Assembly (NCBI GenBank): GCA_037577475.1
Contig: JBAGJB010000177.1
Coordinates: 79,501 to 143,500 of the forward strand
Length of the DNA stretch: 64,000 nucleotides
Origin: Chaunax sp. Z400
Taxonomy: Eukaryota; Chordata; Actinopteri; Lophiiformes; Chaunacidae
Direction: 5' to 3'
Positions 11,531 through 24,984 of this stretch are shown here, piece by piece. Position numbers and translations under genes: made by a program. How positions within the stretch are numbered: position 1 is the first letter of the stretch; each line of letters opens with the position of its first letter. The notes under the pieces were generated by a model. It did not search any database, was not told the DNA's origin, and worked only from the letters and a program-made list of their open reading frames with translations.

Positions 11531-13418
11531 TTTGTGTTGTTGTTATAACGATCCTATAGGTTTGTGTTGTTATATTGAGCCTATAGGTTTGTGTTGTTGT
11601 TCTATTGATCCTATAGGTTTGTGTTGTTGTTATAATGAGTCTATAGGTTTGTGTGTGGTTACATTGAGCCTATAGGTTTGTGTTGTTGTTATAATGAGCC
11701 TATAGGTTTGTGTAGTTGTTATAATGACTCTATAGGTTTGTGTTGTTGTCATAATGACCCTATAGGTTTGTGTTGTTGTCATATTGAGCCTATAGGTTTG
11801 TGTTGTTCTATTGATCCTATAGGTTTGTGTTGTTGTTATAATGAGCCTATAGGTTTGTGTTGTTGTTCTATTGAGCCTATAGGTTTGTGTTGTTGTTATC
11901 ATGAGCCTATAGGTTTGTGTTGTTATTGAGCATATAGGTTTGTGTGTGGTGACATTGAGCCTATAGGTTTGTGTTGTTATTGAGCCTATAGGTTTGTGTT
12001 GTTGTTATAATGAGAATATAGGTTTGTGTTGCTATATTGAGCCTATAGGTTTGTGTTCTATTGATCCTATAGGTTTGTGTTGTTCTATTGATCCTATAGG
12101 TTTGTGTTGTTGTTATAATGAGTCTATAGGTTTGTGTGTGGTTACATTGAGCCTATAGGTTTGTGTTGTTGTTATAATGAGCCTATAGGTTTGTGTTGTT
12201 GTTATATTGAGCCTATACGTTTGTGTTGTTGTCATAATGACCCTATAGGTTTGTGTTGTTGTCATATTGAGCCTATAGGTTTGTGTTGTTCTATTGATCC
12301 TATAGGTTTGTGTTGTTCTATTGATCCTATAGGTTTGTGTTGTTGTTATAATGAGCCTATAGGTTTGTGTTGTTGTTCTATTGAGCCTATAGGTTTGTGT
12401 TGTTGTTATCATGAGCCTATAGGTTTGTGTTGTTATTGAGCATATAGGTTTGTGTGTGGTGACATTGAGCCTATAGGTTTGTGTTGTTATTGAGCCTATA
12501 GGTTTGTGTTGTTGTTATAATGAGAATATAGGTTTGTGTTGCTATATTGAGCCTATAGGTTTGTGTTCTATTGATCCTATAGGTTTGTGTTGTTGTTCTA
12601 TTGGTCCTATAGGTTTGTGGTGTTGTTGTATTGATCCTATAGGTTTTTGTTGTTTTTATATTGAGTCTATAGGTTTGTGTTGTTGTTATAATGGGCCTAT
12701 AGGTTTGTGTTGTTATTGAGCCTATAGGTTTGTGTGTGGTGACATTGAGCCTATAGGTTTGTCTTGTTGTTATAATGAGCCTATAGGTTTATGTTGTTGT
12801 TATAATGAGAATATAGGTTTGTGTTGCTATATTGAGCCTATAGGTTTGTGTTGTTGTTACATTGAGCCCATAGTTTTGCGTTGTTGTTCTATTGATCCTA
12901 TAGGTTTGTGGTGTTGTTATAATGAGCCTATAGGTTTGTGTTGTTATTGAGGCTATAGGTTTGTGTTGTTGTTCTATTGAGCCTATAGGTTTGTGTTGTT
13001 GTTATAATGAGCCTATAGGTTTGTGTTGTTTTTGAGCCTATAGGTTTGTGTTGTTGTTATATTGAGCCTATAGGTTTGTGTGTGGTGACATTGAGCCTAT
13101 AGGTTTGTCTTGTTGTTATAATGAGCCTATAGGTTTGTGTTGTTGTTATAATGAGTCTATAGGTTTATGTTGTTGTTACACTGAGCCTATAGGTTTGTGT
13201 TGTTGTTATAATGAGCCTATAGGTTTGTGCTGTTGTTCTATTGAGCCTATAGGTTTGTGTTGTTGTTATAATGAGCCTATAGGTTTGTGTGTGGTGACAT
13301 TGAGCCTATAGGTTTGTCTTGTTGTTATAATGAGCCTATAGGTTTGTGTTGTTGTTATAATGGGCCTATAGGTTTGTGTTGTTGTTATAATGGGCCTATA
13401 GGTTTTTGTTGTTATTGA
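11531..13418 (+). repeat. Mixed unit series between two segmental duplications
   Basis: The satellite continues with two shortened series (about 11,650-11,930 and 12,134-12,439) that resemble the TGTGTAGTTG/TCATAATGAC region at 10.5 kb but lack some units. A partial marker cassette lies near 11,997-12,090 and a full one at 12,504. A CCTATACG palindrome change occurs near 12,215. Nothing other than repeat is present. Confidence 0.75.
12504..12719 (+). repeat. Marker cassette, standard form
   Basis: Full eight-unit order. A broken relative, cut after the 24-mer, lies just upstream near 11,997-12,090. Confidence 0.85.
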
Positions 13419-14768
13419 GGCTATAGGTTTGTGTTGTTGTTCGATTGAGCCTATAGGTTTGTGTTGTTGTTATAATGAGCCTATAGGTTTGTGTTGTTAT
13501 TGAGCCTATAGGTTTGTGTTGTTGTTATATTGAGCCTATAGGTTTGTGTGTGGTGACATTGAGCCTATAGGTTTGTCTTGTTGTTATAATGAGCCTATAG
13601 GTTTGTGTTGTTGTTATAATGAGTCTATAGGTTTGTGTTGTTGTTACACTGAGCCTATAGGTTTGTGTTGTTATTGAGCCTATAGGTTTGTGTTGTTATT
13701 GAGCCTATAGGTTTGTGTTGTTGTTCTATTGAGTCTATAGGTTTGTGTTGTTGTTCTATTGATGCTATAGGTTTGTGTTGTTGTTATAATGAGCCTATAG
13801 GTTAGTGTTGTTATTTAGCCTATAGGTTTGTGTTGTTTTTATATTGACCCTATAGGTTTGTGTTGTTGTTATAATGAGTCTATAGGTTTGTGTTGTTGTT
13901 ATAACGATCCTATAGGTTTATGTGTTTGTCATATTGATCCTATAGGTTTGTGTTGTTATTCTATTGAGTCTATAGGTTTGTGTTGTTGTTCTATTGATGC
14001 TATAGGTTTGTGTTGTTGTTATAATGAGCCTATAGGTTAGTGTTGTTATTTAGCCTATAGGTTTGTGTTGTTGTTATATTGACCCTATAGGTTTGTGTTG
14101 TTGTTATAATGAGTCTATAGGTTTGTGTTGTTGTTCTATTGATCCTATAGGTTTGTGTTGTTGTTCTATTGATCCTATAGGTTTGTGTTGTTGTTCTATT
14201 GATCCTATAGGTTTGTGTTGTTGTTCTATTGATCCTATAGGTTTGTGGTGTTGTCATATTGAGCCTATAGGTTTGTGTTGTTGTTCTATTGATCCTATTG
14301 GTTTGTGTTGTTGTTATAATGACTCTATAGGTTTGTGTTGTTGTTACACTGAGCCTATAGGTTTGTGTTGTTGTTATAATGAGCCTATAGGTTTTTGCTG
14401 TTGTTATAATGAGCCTATAGGTTTGTGCTGTTGTTCTATTGAGCCTATAGGTTTGTGTTGTTGTTATAATGAGCTTATCGGTTTGTGTTGTTGTTATATT
14501 GAGCCTATAGGTTTGTGTTGTTGTCATAATGACCCTATAGGTTTTTGTTGCTGTTATATTGAGCCTATGGGTTTGTGTTGTTATTCTATTGAGAATATAG
14601 GTTTGTGTTGCTATATTCAGCCTATAGGTTTGTGTTGTTGTTACATTGAGCCCATAGGTTTGTGAAGTTGTTATAATGAGCCTATAGGTTTGTGTTGTTA
14701 TTGAGCCTATAGGTTTGTGTGTGGTGACATTGAGCCTATAGGTTTGTGTTGTTATTGAGCCTATAGGT

Positions 14769-14984
14769 TTGTGTTGTTGTTATAATGAGAATATAGGTTT
14801 GTGTTGCTATATTGAGCCTATAGGTTTGTGTTCTATTGATCCTATAGGTTTGTGTTGTTGTTCTATTGGTCCTATAGGTTTGTGGTGTTGTTGTATTGAT
14901 CCTTTAGGTTTTTGTTGTTTTTATATTGAGTCTATAGGTTTGTGTTGTTTTTATAATGGGCCTATAGGTTTGTGTTGTTATTGA
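14769..14984 (+). repeat. Marker cassette, middle sublineage
   Basis: Carries two linked changes: GATCCTTTAGG in the fifth unit and TTTTTATAATGGG in the seventh. The same pair is in the cassettes at 16,864, 21,051, 23,146 and 28,346 and nowhere else in the window. Confidence 0.85.
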
Positions 14985-16863
14985 GGCTATAGGTTTGTGT
15001 TGTTGTTCGATTGAGCCTATAGGTTTGTGTTGTTGTTATAATGAGCCTATAGGTTTGTGTTGTTATTTAGCCTATAGGTTTGTGTTGTTGTTCTATTGAT
15101 CCTATAGGTTTGTGTTGTTGTTCTATTGATCCTATAGGTTTGTGTTGTTGTTCTATTGATCCTATTGGTTTGTGTTGTTGTTATAATGACTCTATAGGTT
15201 TGTGTTGTTGTTACACTGAGCCTATAGGTTTGTGTTGTTGTTATAATGAGCCTATAGGTTTTTGCTGTTGTTATAATGAGCCTATAGGTTTGTGCTGTTG
15301 TTCTATTGAGCCTATAGGTTTGTGTTGTTGTTATAATGAGCTTATCGGTTTGTGTTGTTGTTATATTGAGCCTATAGGTTTGTGTTGTTGTCATAATGAC
15401 CCTATAGGTTTTTGTTGTTGTTATATTGAGCCTATGGGTTTGTGTTGTTATTCTATTGAGAATATAGGTTTGTGTTGCTATATTCAGCCTATAGGTTTGT
15501 GTTGTTGTTACATTGAGCCCATAGGTTTGTGTTGTTGTTATAATGAGCCTATAGGTTTGTGTTGTTATTGAGCCTATAGGTTTGTGTGTGGTGACATTGA
15601 GCCTATAGGTTTGTCTTGTTGTTATAATGAGCCTATAGGTTTGTGTTGTTGTTACAATGAGAATATAGATTTGTGTTGCTATATTGAGCCCTAAAGGTTT
15701 GTGTTGTTGTTACATTGAGCCCATAGTTTTGTGTTGTTGTTATAATGACCCTATAGGTTTATGTTGTTGTTATAATGATCCTCTAGGTTTGTGTTGTTGT
15801 TATATTGAGCCTATAGGTTTGTGTTGTTGTTATAATGAGCCTATAGGAATGTGTTGTTGTTATAATGACTCTATAGGTTTGTGTTATTGTTATATTGAGC
15901 CTATAGGTTTGTGTTGTTGTCATATTGAGCCTATAGGTTTGTGTTGTTGTTCTATTGATCCTATAGGTTTGTGTTGTTGTTATAATGTGTATAGGTTTGT
16001 GTTGTTGTTATAATGAGTCTATAGGTGTGTGTGTTTGTCATATTGAGCCTATAGGTTTGTGTTGTTGTTCTATTGAGCCTATAGGTTTGTGTTGTTGTTA
16101 TAATGAGCCTATAGGTTTGTGTTGTTATTGAGCCTATAGGTTTGTGTTGTTATTGAGCCTATAGGTTTGTGTTGTTGTTATATTGAGTCTATAGGTTTGT
16201 GTTGTTGTTCTATTGATCCTATAGGTTTGTGTTGTTGTTATAATGAGCCTATAGGTTTGTGTTGTTATTTAGCCTATAGGTTTGTGTTGTTGTTATAATG
16301 ACTCTATAGGTTTGTGTTGCTATATTGACCCTATAGGTTTGTGTTGTTGTTATAATGAGTCTATAGGTTTGTGTTGTTGTTATAACGATCCTATAGGTTT
16401 GTGTTGTTGTTATATTGAGCCTATAGGTTTGTGTTGTTGTTCTATTGATCCTATAGGTTTGTGTTGTTGTTATAATGAGTCTATAGGTTTGTGTGTGGTT
16501 ACATTGAGCCTATAGGTTTGTGTTGTTGTTATAATGAGTCTATAGGTTTGTGTAGTTGTTATAATGACTCTATAGGTTTGTGTTGTTGTTATATTGAGCC
16601 TATAGGTTTGTGTTGTTGTCATAATGACCCTATAGGTTTGTGTTGTTGTCATATTGAGCCTATAGGTTTGTGTTGTTCTATTGATCCTATATGTTTGTGT
16701 TGTTGTTATAATGAGCCTATAGGTTTGTGTTGTTGTTCTATTGAGCCTATAGGTTTGTGTTGTTGTTATCATGAGCCTATAGGTTTGTGTTGTTATTGAG
16801 CATATAGGTTTGTGTGTGGTGACATTGAGCCTATAGGTTTGTGTTGTTATTGAGCCTATAGGT

Positions 16864-17079
16864 TTGTGTTGTTGTTATAATGAGAATATAGGTTTGTGTT
16901 GCTATATTGAGCCTATAGGTTTGTGTTCTATTGATCCTATAGGTTTGTGTTGTTGTTCTATTGGTCCTATAGGTTTGTGGTGTTGTTGTATTGATCCTTT
17001 AGGTTTTTGTTGTTTTTATATTGAGTCTATAGGTTTGTGTTGTTTTTATAATGGGCCTATAGGTTTGTGTTGTTATTGA
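16864..17079 (+). repeat. Marker cassette, middle sublineage
   Basis: Same two linked changes as at 14,769; 2,095 bp downstream of it. Confidence 0.85.
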
Positions 17080-20000
17080 GGCTATAGGTTTGTGTTGTTG
17101 TTCGATTGAGCCTATAGGTTTGTGTTGTTGTTATAATGAGCCTATAGGTTTGTGTTGTTATTTAGCCTATAGGTTTGTGTTGTTGTTCTATTGATCCTAT
17201 AGGTTTGTGTTGTTGTTCTATTGATCCTATTGGTTTGTGTTGTTGTTATAATGACTCTATAGGTTTGTGTTGTTGTTACACTGAGCCTATAGGTTTGTGT
17301 TGTTGTTATAATGAGCCTATAGGTTTTTGCTGTTGTTATAATGAGCCTATAGGTTTGTGCTGTTGTTCTATTGAGCCTATAGGTTTGTGTTGTTGTTATA
17401 ATGAGCTTATCGGTTTGTGTTGTTATATTGAGCCTATAGGTTTGTGTTGTTGTCATAATGACCCTATAGGTTTTTGTTGTTGTTATATTGAGCCTATGGG
17501 TTTGTGTTGTTATTCTATTGAGAATATAGGTTTGTGTTGCTATATTCAGCCTATAGGTTTGTGTTGTTGTTACATTGAGCCCATAGGTTTGTGTTGTTGT
17601 TATAATGAGCCTATAGGTTTGTGTTGTTATTGAGCCTATAGGTTTGTGTGTGGTGACATTGAGCCTATAGGTTTGTCTTGTTGTTATAATGAGCCTATAG
17701 GTTTGTGTTGTTGTTACAATGAGAATATAGATTTGTGTTGCTATATTGAGCCCTAAAGGTTTGTGTTGTTGTTACATTGAGCCCATAGTTTTGTGTTGTT
17801 GTTATAATGACCCTATAGGTTTATGTTGTTGTTATAATGATCCCCTAGGTTTGTGTTGTTGTTATATTGAGCCTATAGGTTTGTGTTGTTGTTATAATGA
17901 GCCTATAGGAATGTGTTGTTGTTATAATGACTCTATAGGTTTGTGTTATTGTTATATTGAGCCTATAGGTTTGTGTTGTTGTCATATTGAGCCTATAGGT
18001 TTGTGTTGTTGTTCTATTGATCCTATAGGTTTGTGTTGTTGTTATAATGAGTGTATAGGTTTGTGTTGTTGTGTTAATGAGTCTATAGGTGTGTGTGTTT
18101 GTCATATTGAGCCTATAGGTTTGTCTTCAATTGATCCTATAGGTTTGTGGTGTTGTTGTATTGATCCTATAGGTTTTTGTTGTTGTTATATTGAGTCTAT
18201 AGGTTTGCGTTGTTGTTATAATGAGCCTATAGGTTTGTGTTGTTATTGAGGCTATAGGTTTGTGTTGTTGTTCTATTGAGCCTATAGGTTTGTGTTGTTG
18301 TTATAATGAGCCTATAGGTTTGTGTTGTTATTGAGCCTATAGGTTTGTGTTGTTGTTATAATGACTCTATAGGTTTGTGTTGCTATATTGACCCTATAGG
18401 TTTGTGTTGTTGTTATAATGAGTCTATAGGTTTGTGTTGTTGTTATAACGATCCTATAGGTTTGTGTTGTTGTTATATTGAGCCTATAGGTTTGTGTTGT
18501 TATTGAGCATATAGGTTTGTGTGTGGTGACATTGAGCCTATAGGTTTGTGTTGTTATTGAGCCTATAGGTTTGTGTTGTTGTTATAATGAGCCTATAGGT
18601 TTGTGTTGTTATTTAGCCTATAGGTTTGTGTTGTTGTTCTATTGATCCTATAGGTTTGTGTTGTTGTTCTATTGATCCTATTGGTTTGTGTTGTTGTTAT
18701 AATGACTCTATAGGTTTGTGTTGTTGTTACACTGAGCCTATAGGTTTGTGTTGTTGTTATAATGAGCCTATAGGTTTTTGCTGTTGTTATAATGAGCCTA
18801 TAGGTTTGTGCTGTTGTTCTATTGAGCCTATAGGTTTGTGTTGTTGTTATAATGAGCTTATCGGTTTGTGTTGTTGTTATATTGAGCCTATAGGTTTGTG
18901 TTGTTGTCATAATGACCCTATAGGTTTTTGTTGTTGTTATATTGAGAATATAGGTTTGTGTTGCTATATTCAGCCTATAGGTTTGTGTTGTTGTTACATT
19001 GAGCCCATAGGTTTGTGTTGTTGTTATAATGAGCCTATAGGTTTGTGTTGTTATTGAGCCTATAGGTTTGTGTGTGGTGACATTGAGCCTATAGGTTTGT
19101 CTTGTTGTTATAATGAGCCTATAGGTTTGTGTTGTTGTTACAATGAGAATATAGATTTGTGTTGCTATATTGAGCCCTAAAGGTTTGTGTTGTTGTTACA
19201 TTGAGCCCATAGTTTTGTGTTGTTGTTATAATGACCCTATAGGTTTATGTTGTTGTTATAATGATCCTCTAGGTTTGTGTTGTTGTTATATTGAGCCTAT
19301 AGGTTTGTGTTGTTGTTATGAGCCTATAGGAATGTGTTGTTGTTATAATGACTCTATAGGTTTGTGTTATTGTTATATTGAGCCTATAGGTTTGTGTTGT
19401 TGTCATATTGAGCCTATAGGTTTGTGTTGTTGTTCTATTGATCCTATAGGTTTGTGTTGTTGTTATAATGAGTGTATAGGTTTGTGTTGTTGTTATAATG
19501 AGTCTATAGGTGTGTGTTGTTGTTATAATGAGTCTATAGGTGTGTGTGTTTGTCATATTGAGCCTATAGGTTTGTCTTCAATTGATCCTATAGGTTTGTG
19601 GTGTTGTTGTATTGATCCTATAGGTTTTTGTTGTTGTTATATTGAGTCTATAGGTTTGCGTTGTTGTTATAATGAGCCTATAGGTTTGTGTTGTTATTGA
19701 GGCTATAGGTTTGTGTTGTTGTTCGATTGAGCCTATAGGTTTGTGTTGTTGTTATAATGAGCCTATAGGTTTGTGTTGTTATTGAGCCTATAGGTTTGTG
19801 TTGTTGTTATATTGAGCCTATAGGTTTGTGTGTGGTGACATTGAGCCTATAGGTTTGTCTTGTTGTTATAATGAGCCTATAGGTTTGTGTTGTTGTTATA
19901 ATGAGTCTATAGGTTTGTGTTGTTGTTACACTGAGCCTATAGGTTTGTGTTGTTATTGAGCCTATAGGTTTGTGTTGTTATTGAGCCTATAGGTTTGTGT

Positions 20001-21050
20001 TGTTGTTCTATTGAGTCTATAGGTTTGTGTTGTTGTTCTATTGATGCTATAGGTTTGTGTTGTTGTTATAATGAGCCTATAGGTTAGTGTTGTTATTTAG
20101 CCTATAGGTTTGTGTTGTTTTTATATTGACCCTATAGGTTTGTGTTGTTGTTATAATGAGTCTATAGGTTTGTGTTGTTGTTATAACGATCCTATAGGTT
20201 TATGTGTTTGTCATATTGATCCTATAGGTTTGTGTTGTTATTCTATTGAGTCTATAGGTTTGTGTTGTTGTTCTATTGATGCTATAGGTTTGTGTTGTTG
20301 TTATAATGAGCCTATAGGTTAGTGTTGTTATTTAGCCTATAGGTTTGTGTTGTTGTTATATTGACCCTATAGGTTTGTGTTGTTGTTATAATGAGTCTAT
20401 AGGTTTGTGTTGTTGTTCTATTGATCCTATAGGTTTGTGTTGTTGTTCTATTGATCCTATAGGTTTGTGTTGTTGTTCTATTGATCCTATAGGTTTGTGT
20501 TGTTGTTCTATTGATCCTATAGGTTTGTGGTGTTGTCATATTGAGCCTATAGGTTTGTGTTGTTGTTCTATTGATCCTATTGGTTTGTGTTGTTGTTATA
20601 ATGACTCTATAGGTTTGTGTTGTTGTTACACTGAGCCTATAGGTTTGTGTTGTTGTTATAATGAGCCTATAGGTTTTTGCTGTTGTTATAATGAGCCTAT
20701 AGGTTTGTGCTGTTGTTCTATTGAGCCTATAGGTTTGTGTTGTTGTTATAATGAGCTTATCGGTTTGTGTTGTTGTTATATTGAGCCTATAGGTTTGTGT
20801 TGTTGTCATAATGACCCTATAGGTTTTTGTTGCTGTTATATTGAGCCTATGGGTTTGTGTTGTTATTCTATTGAGAATATAGGTTTGTGTTGCTATATTC
20901 AGCCTATAGGTTTGTGTTGTTGTTACATTGAGCCCATAGGTTTGTGAAGTTGTTATAATGAGCCTATAGGTTTGTGTTGTTATTGAGCCTATAGGTTTGT
21001 GTGTGGTGACATTGAGCCTATAGGTTTGTGTTGTTATTGAGCCTATAGGT

Positions 21051-21266
21051 TTGTGTTGTTGTTATAATGAGAATATAGGTTTGTGTTGCTATATTGAGCC
21101 TATAGGTTTGTGTTCTATTGATCCTATAGGTTTGTGTTGTTGTTCTATTGGTCCTATAGGTTTGTGGTGTTGTTGTATTGATCCTTTAGGTTTTTGTTGT
21201 TTTTATATTGAGTCTATAGGTTTGTGTTGTTTTTATAATGGGCCTATAGGTTTGTGTTGTTATTGA
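21051..21266 (+). repeat. Marker cassette, middle sublineage
   Basis: The 6,282-bp-shifted copy of the cassette at 14,769. Confidence 0.85.
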
Positions 21267-23145
21267 GGCTATAGGTTTGTGTTGTTGTTCGATTGAGCCT
21301 ATAGGTTTGTGTTGTTGTTATAATGAGCCTATAGGTTTGTGTTGTTATTTAGCCTATAGGTTTGTGTTGTTGTTCTATTGATCCTATAGGTTTGTGTTGT
21401 TGTTCTATTGATCCTATAGGTTTGTGTTGTTGTTCTATTGATCCTATTGGTTTGTGTTGTTGTTATAATGACTCTATAGGTTTGTGTTGTTGTTACACTG
21501 AGCCTATAGGTTTGTGTTGTTGTTATAATGAGCCTATAGGTTTTTGCTGTTGTTATAATGAGCCTATAGGTTTGTGCTGTTGTTCTATTGAGCCTATAGG
21601 TTTGTGTTGTTGTTATAATGAGCTTATCGGTTTGTGTTGTTGTTATATTGAGCCTATAGGTTTGTGTTGTTGTCATAATGACCCTATAGGTTTTTGTTGT
21701 TGTTATATTGAGCCTATGGGTTTGTGTTGTTATTCTATTGAGAATATAGGTTTGTGTTGCTATATTCAGCCTATAGGTTTGTGTTGTTGTTACATTGAGC
21801 CCATAGGTTTGTGTTGTTGTTATAATGAGCCTATAGGTTTGTGTTGTTATTGAGCCTATAGGTTTGTGTGTGGTGACATTGAGCCTATAGGTTTGTCTTG
21901 TTGTTATAATGAGCCTATAGGTTTGTGTTGTTGTTACAATGAGAATATAGATTTGTGTTGCTATATTGAGCCCTAAAGGTTTGTGTTGTTGTTACATTGA
22001 GCCCATAGTTTTGTGTTGTTGTTATAATGACCCTATAGGTTTATGTTGTTGTTATAATGATCCTCTAGGTTTGTGTTGTTGTTATATTGAGCCTATAGGT
22101 TTGTGTTGTTGTTATAATGAGCCTATAGGAATGTGTTGTTGTTATAATGACTCTATAGGTTTGTGTTATTGTTATATTGAGCCTATAGGTTTGTGTTGTT
22201 GTCATATTGAGCCTATAGGTTTGTGTTGTTGTTCTATTGATCCTATAGGTTTGTGTTGTTGTTATAATGTGTATAGGTTTGTGTTGTTGTTATAATGAGT
22301 CTATAGGTGTGTGTGTTTGTCATATTGAGCCTATAGGTTTGTGTTGTTGTTCTATTGAGCCTATAGGTTTGTGTTGTTGTTATAATGAGCCTATAGGTTT
22401 GTGTTGTTATTGAGCCTATAGGTTTGTGTTGTTATTGAGCCTATAGGTTTGTGTTGTTGTTATATTGAGTCTATAGGTTTGTGTTGTTGTTCTATTGATC
22501 CTATAGGTTTGTGTTGTTGTTATAATGAGCCTATAGGTTTGTGTTGTTATTTAGCCTATAGGTTTGTGTTGTTGTTATAATGACTCTATAGGTTTGTGTT
22601 GCTATATTGACCCTATAGGTTTGTGTTGTTGTTATAATGAGTCTATAGGTTTGTGTTGTTGTTATAACGATCCTATAGGTTTGTGTTGTTGTTATATTGA
22701 GCCTATAGGTTTGTGTTGTTGTTCTATTGATCCTATAGGTTTGTGTTGTTGTTATAATGAGTCTATAGGTTTGTGTGTGGTTACATTGAGCCTATAGGTT
22801 TGTGTTGTTGTTATAATGAGTCTATAGGTTTGTGTAGTTGTTATAATGACTCTATAGGTTTGTGTTGTTGTTATATTGAGCCTATAGGTTTGTGTTGTTG
22901 TCATAATGACCCTATAGGTTTGTGTTGTTGTCATATTGAGCCTATAGGTTTGTGTTGTTCTATTGATCCTATATGTTTGTGTTGTTGTTATAATGAGCCT
23001 ATAGGTTTGTGTTGTTGTTCTATTGAGCCTATAGGTTTGTGTTGTTGTTATCATGAGCCTATAGGTTTGTGTTGTTATTGAGCATATAGGTTTGTGTGTG
23101 GTGACATTGAGCCTATAGGTTTGTGTTGTTATTGAGCCTATAGGT

Positions 23146-23361
23146 TTGTGTTGTTGTTATAATGAGAATATAGGTTTGTGTTGCTATATTGAGCCTATAG
23201 GTTTGTGTTCTATTGATCCTATAGGTTTGTGTTGTTGTTCTATTGGTCCTATAGGTTTGTGGTGTTGTTGTATTGATCCTTTAGGTTTTTGTTGTTTTTA
23301 TATTGAGTCTATAGGTTTGTGTTGTTTTTATAATGGGCCTATAGGTTTGTGTTGTTATTGA
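23146..23361 (+). repeat. Marker cassette, middle sublineage
   Basis: The 6,282-bp-shifted copy of the cassette at 16,864. Confidence 0.85.
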
Positions 23362-24984
23362 GGCTATAGGTTTGTGTTGTTGTTCGATTGAGCCTATAGG
23401 TTTGTGTTGTTGTTATAATGAGCCTATAGGTTTGTGTTGTTATTTAGCCTATAGGTTTGTGTTGTTGTTCTATTGATCCTATAGGTTTGTGTTGTTGTTC
23501 TATTGATCCTATTGGTTTGTGTTGTTGTTATAATGACTCTATAGGTTTGTGTTGTTGTTACACTGAGCCTATAGGTTTGTGTTGTTGTTATAATGAGCCT
23601 ATAGGTTTTTGCTGTTGTTATAATGAGCCTATAGGTTTGTGCTGTTGTTCTATTGAGCCTATAGGTTTGTGTTGTTGTTATAATGAGCTTATCGGTTTGT
23701 GTTGTTATATTGAGCCTATAGGTTTGTGTTGTTGTCATAATGACCCTATAGGTTTTTGTTGTTGTTATATTGAGCCTATGGGTTTGTGTTGTTATTCTAT
23801 TGAGAATATAGGTTTGTGTTGCTATATTCAGCCTATAGGTTTGTGTTGTTGTTACATTGAGCCCATAGGTTTGTGTTGTTGTTATAATGAGCCTATAGGT
23901 TTGTGTTGTTATTGAGCCTATAGGTTTGTGTGTGGTGACATTGAGCCTATAGGTTTGTCTTGTTGTTATAATGAGCCTATAGGTTTGTGTTGTTGTTACA
24001 ATGAGAATATAGATTTGTGTTGCTATATTGAGCCCTAAAGGTTTGTGTTGTTGTTACATTGAGCCCATAGTTTTGTGTTGTTGTTATAATGACCCTATAG
24101 GTTTATGTTGTTGTTATAATGATCCCCTAGGTTTGTGTTGTTGTTATATTGAGCCTATAGGTTTGTGTTGTTGTTATAATGAGCCTATAGGAATGTGTTG
24201 TTGTTATAATGACTCTATAGGTTTGTGTTATTGTTATATTGAGCCTATAGGTTTGTGTTGTTGTCATATTGAGCCTATAGGTTTGTGTTGTTGTTCTATT
24301 GATCCTATAGGTTTGTGTTGTTGTTATAATGAGTGTATAGGTTTGTGTTGTTGTGTTAATGAGTCTATAGGTGTGTGTGTTTGTCATATTGAGCCTATAG
24401 GTTTGTCTTCAATTGATCCTATAGGTTTGTGGTGTTGTTGTATTGATCCTATAGGTTTTTGTTGTTGTTATATTGAGTCTATAGGTTTGCGTTGTTGTTA
24501 TAATGAGCCTATAGGTTTGTGTTGTTATTGAGGCTATAGGTTTGTGTTGTTGTTCTATTGAGCCTATAGGTTTGTGTTGTTGTTATAATGAGCCTATAGG
24601 TTTGTGTTGTTATTGAGCCTATAGGTTTGTGTTGTTGTTATAATGACTCTATAGGTTTGTGTTGCTATATTGACCCTATAGGTTTGTGTTGTTGTTATAA
24701 TGAGTCTATAGGTTTGTGTTGTTGTTATAACGATCCTATAGGTTTGTGTTGTTGTTATATTGAGCCTATAGGTTTGTGTTGTTATTGAGCATATAGGTTT
24801 GTGTGTGGTGACATTGAGCCTATAGGTTTGTGTTGTTATTGAGCCTATAGGTTTGTGTTGTTGTTATAATGAGCCTATAGGTTTGTGTTGTTATTTAGCC
24901 TATAGGTTTGTGTTGTTGTTCTATTGATCCTATAGGTTTGTGTTGTTGTTCTATTGATCCTATTGGTTTGTGTTGTTGTTATAA

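Larger units (their letters stand above)
13419..19700 (+). repeat. 6,282-bp tandem duplication, copy 1
   Basis: Unit order, unit length and rare private changes all recur 6,282 bp to the right. Shared rare variants include TGTGAAGTTG (about 14,663), ATAATGTGTATAGG (about 15,982), CCTATATG (about 16,690), GATCCCCTAGG (about 17,840) and GTTGTGTTAATG (about 18,068). Internally the copy has related sub-blocks, beginning near 14,063, 15,080, 17,175 and 18,626. They share one variant order and each carries a CTTATCGG marker (14,474, 15,341, 17,406, 18,857), so it is itself an older nested repeat. The left edge is set by TTTTTGTTG at 13,403 against TTTGTGTTG at 19,685. Confidence 0.9.
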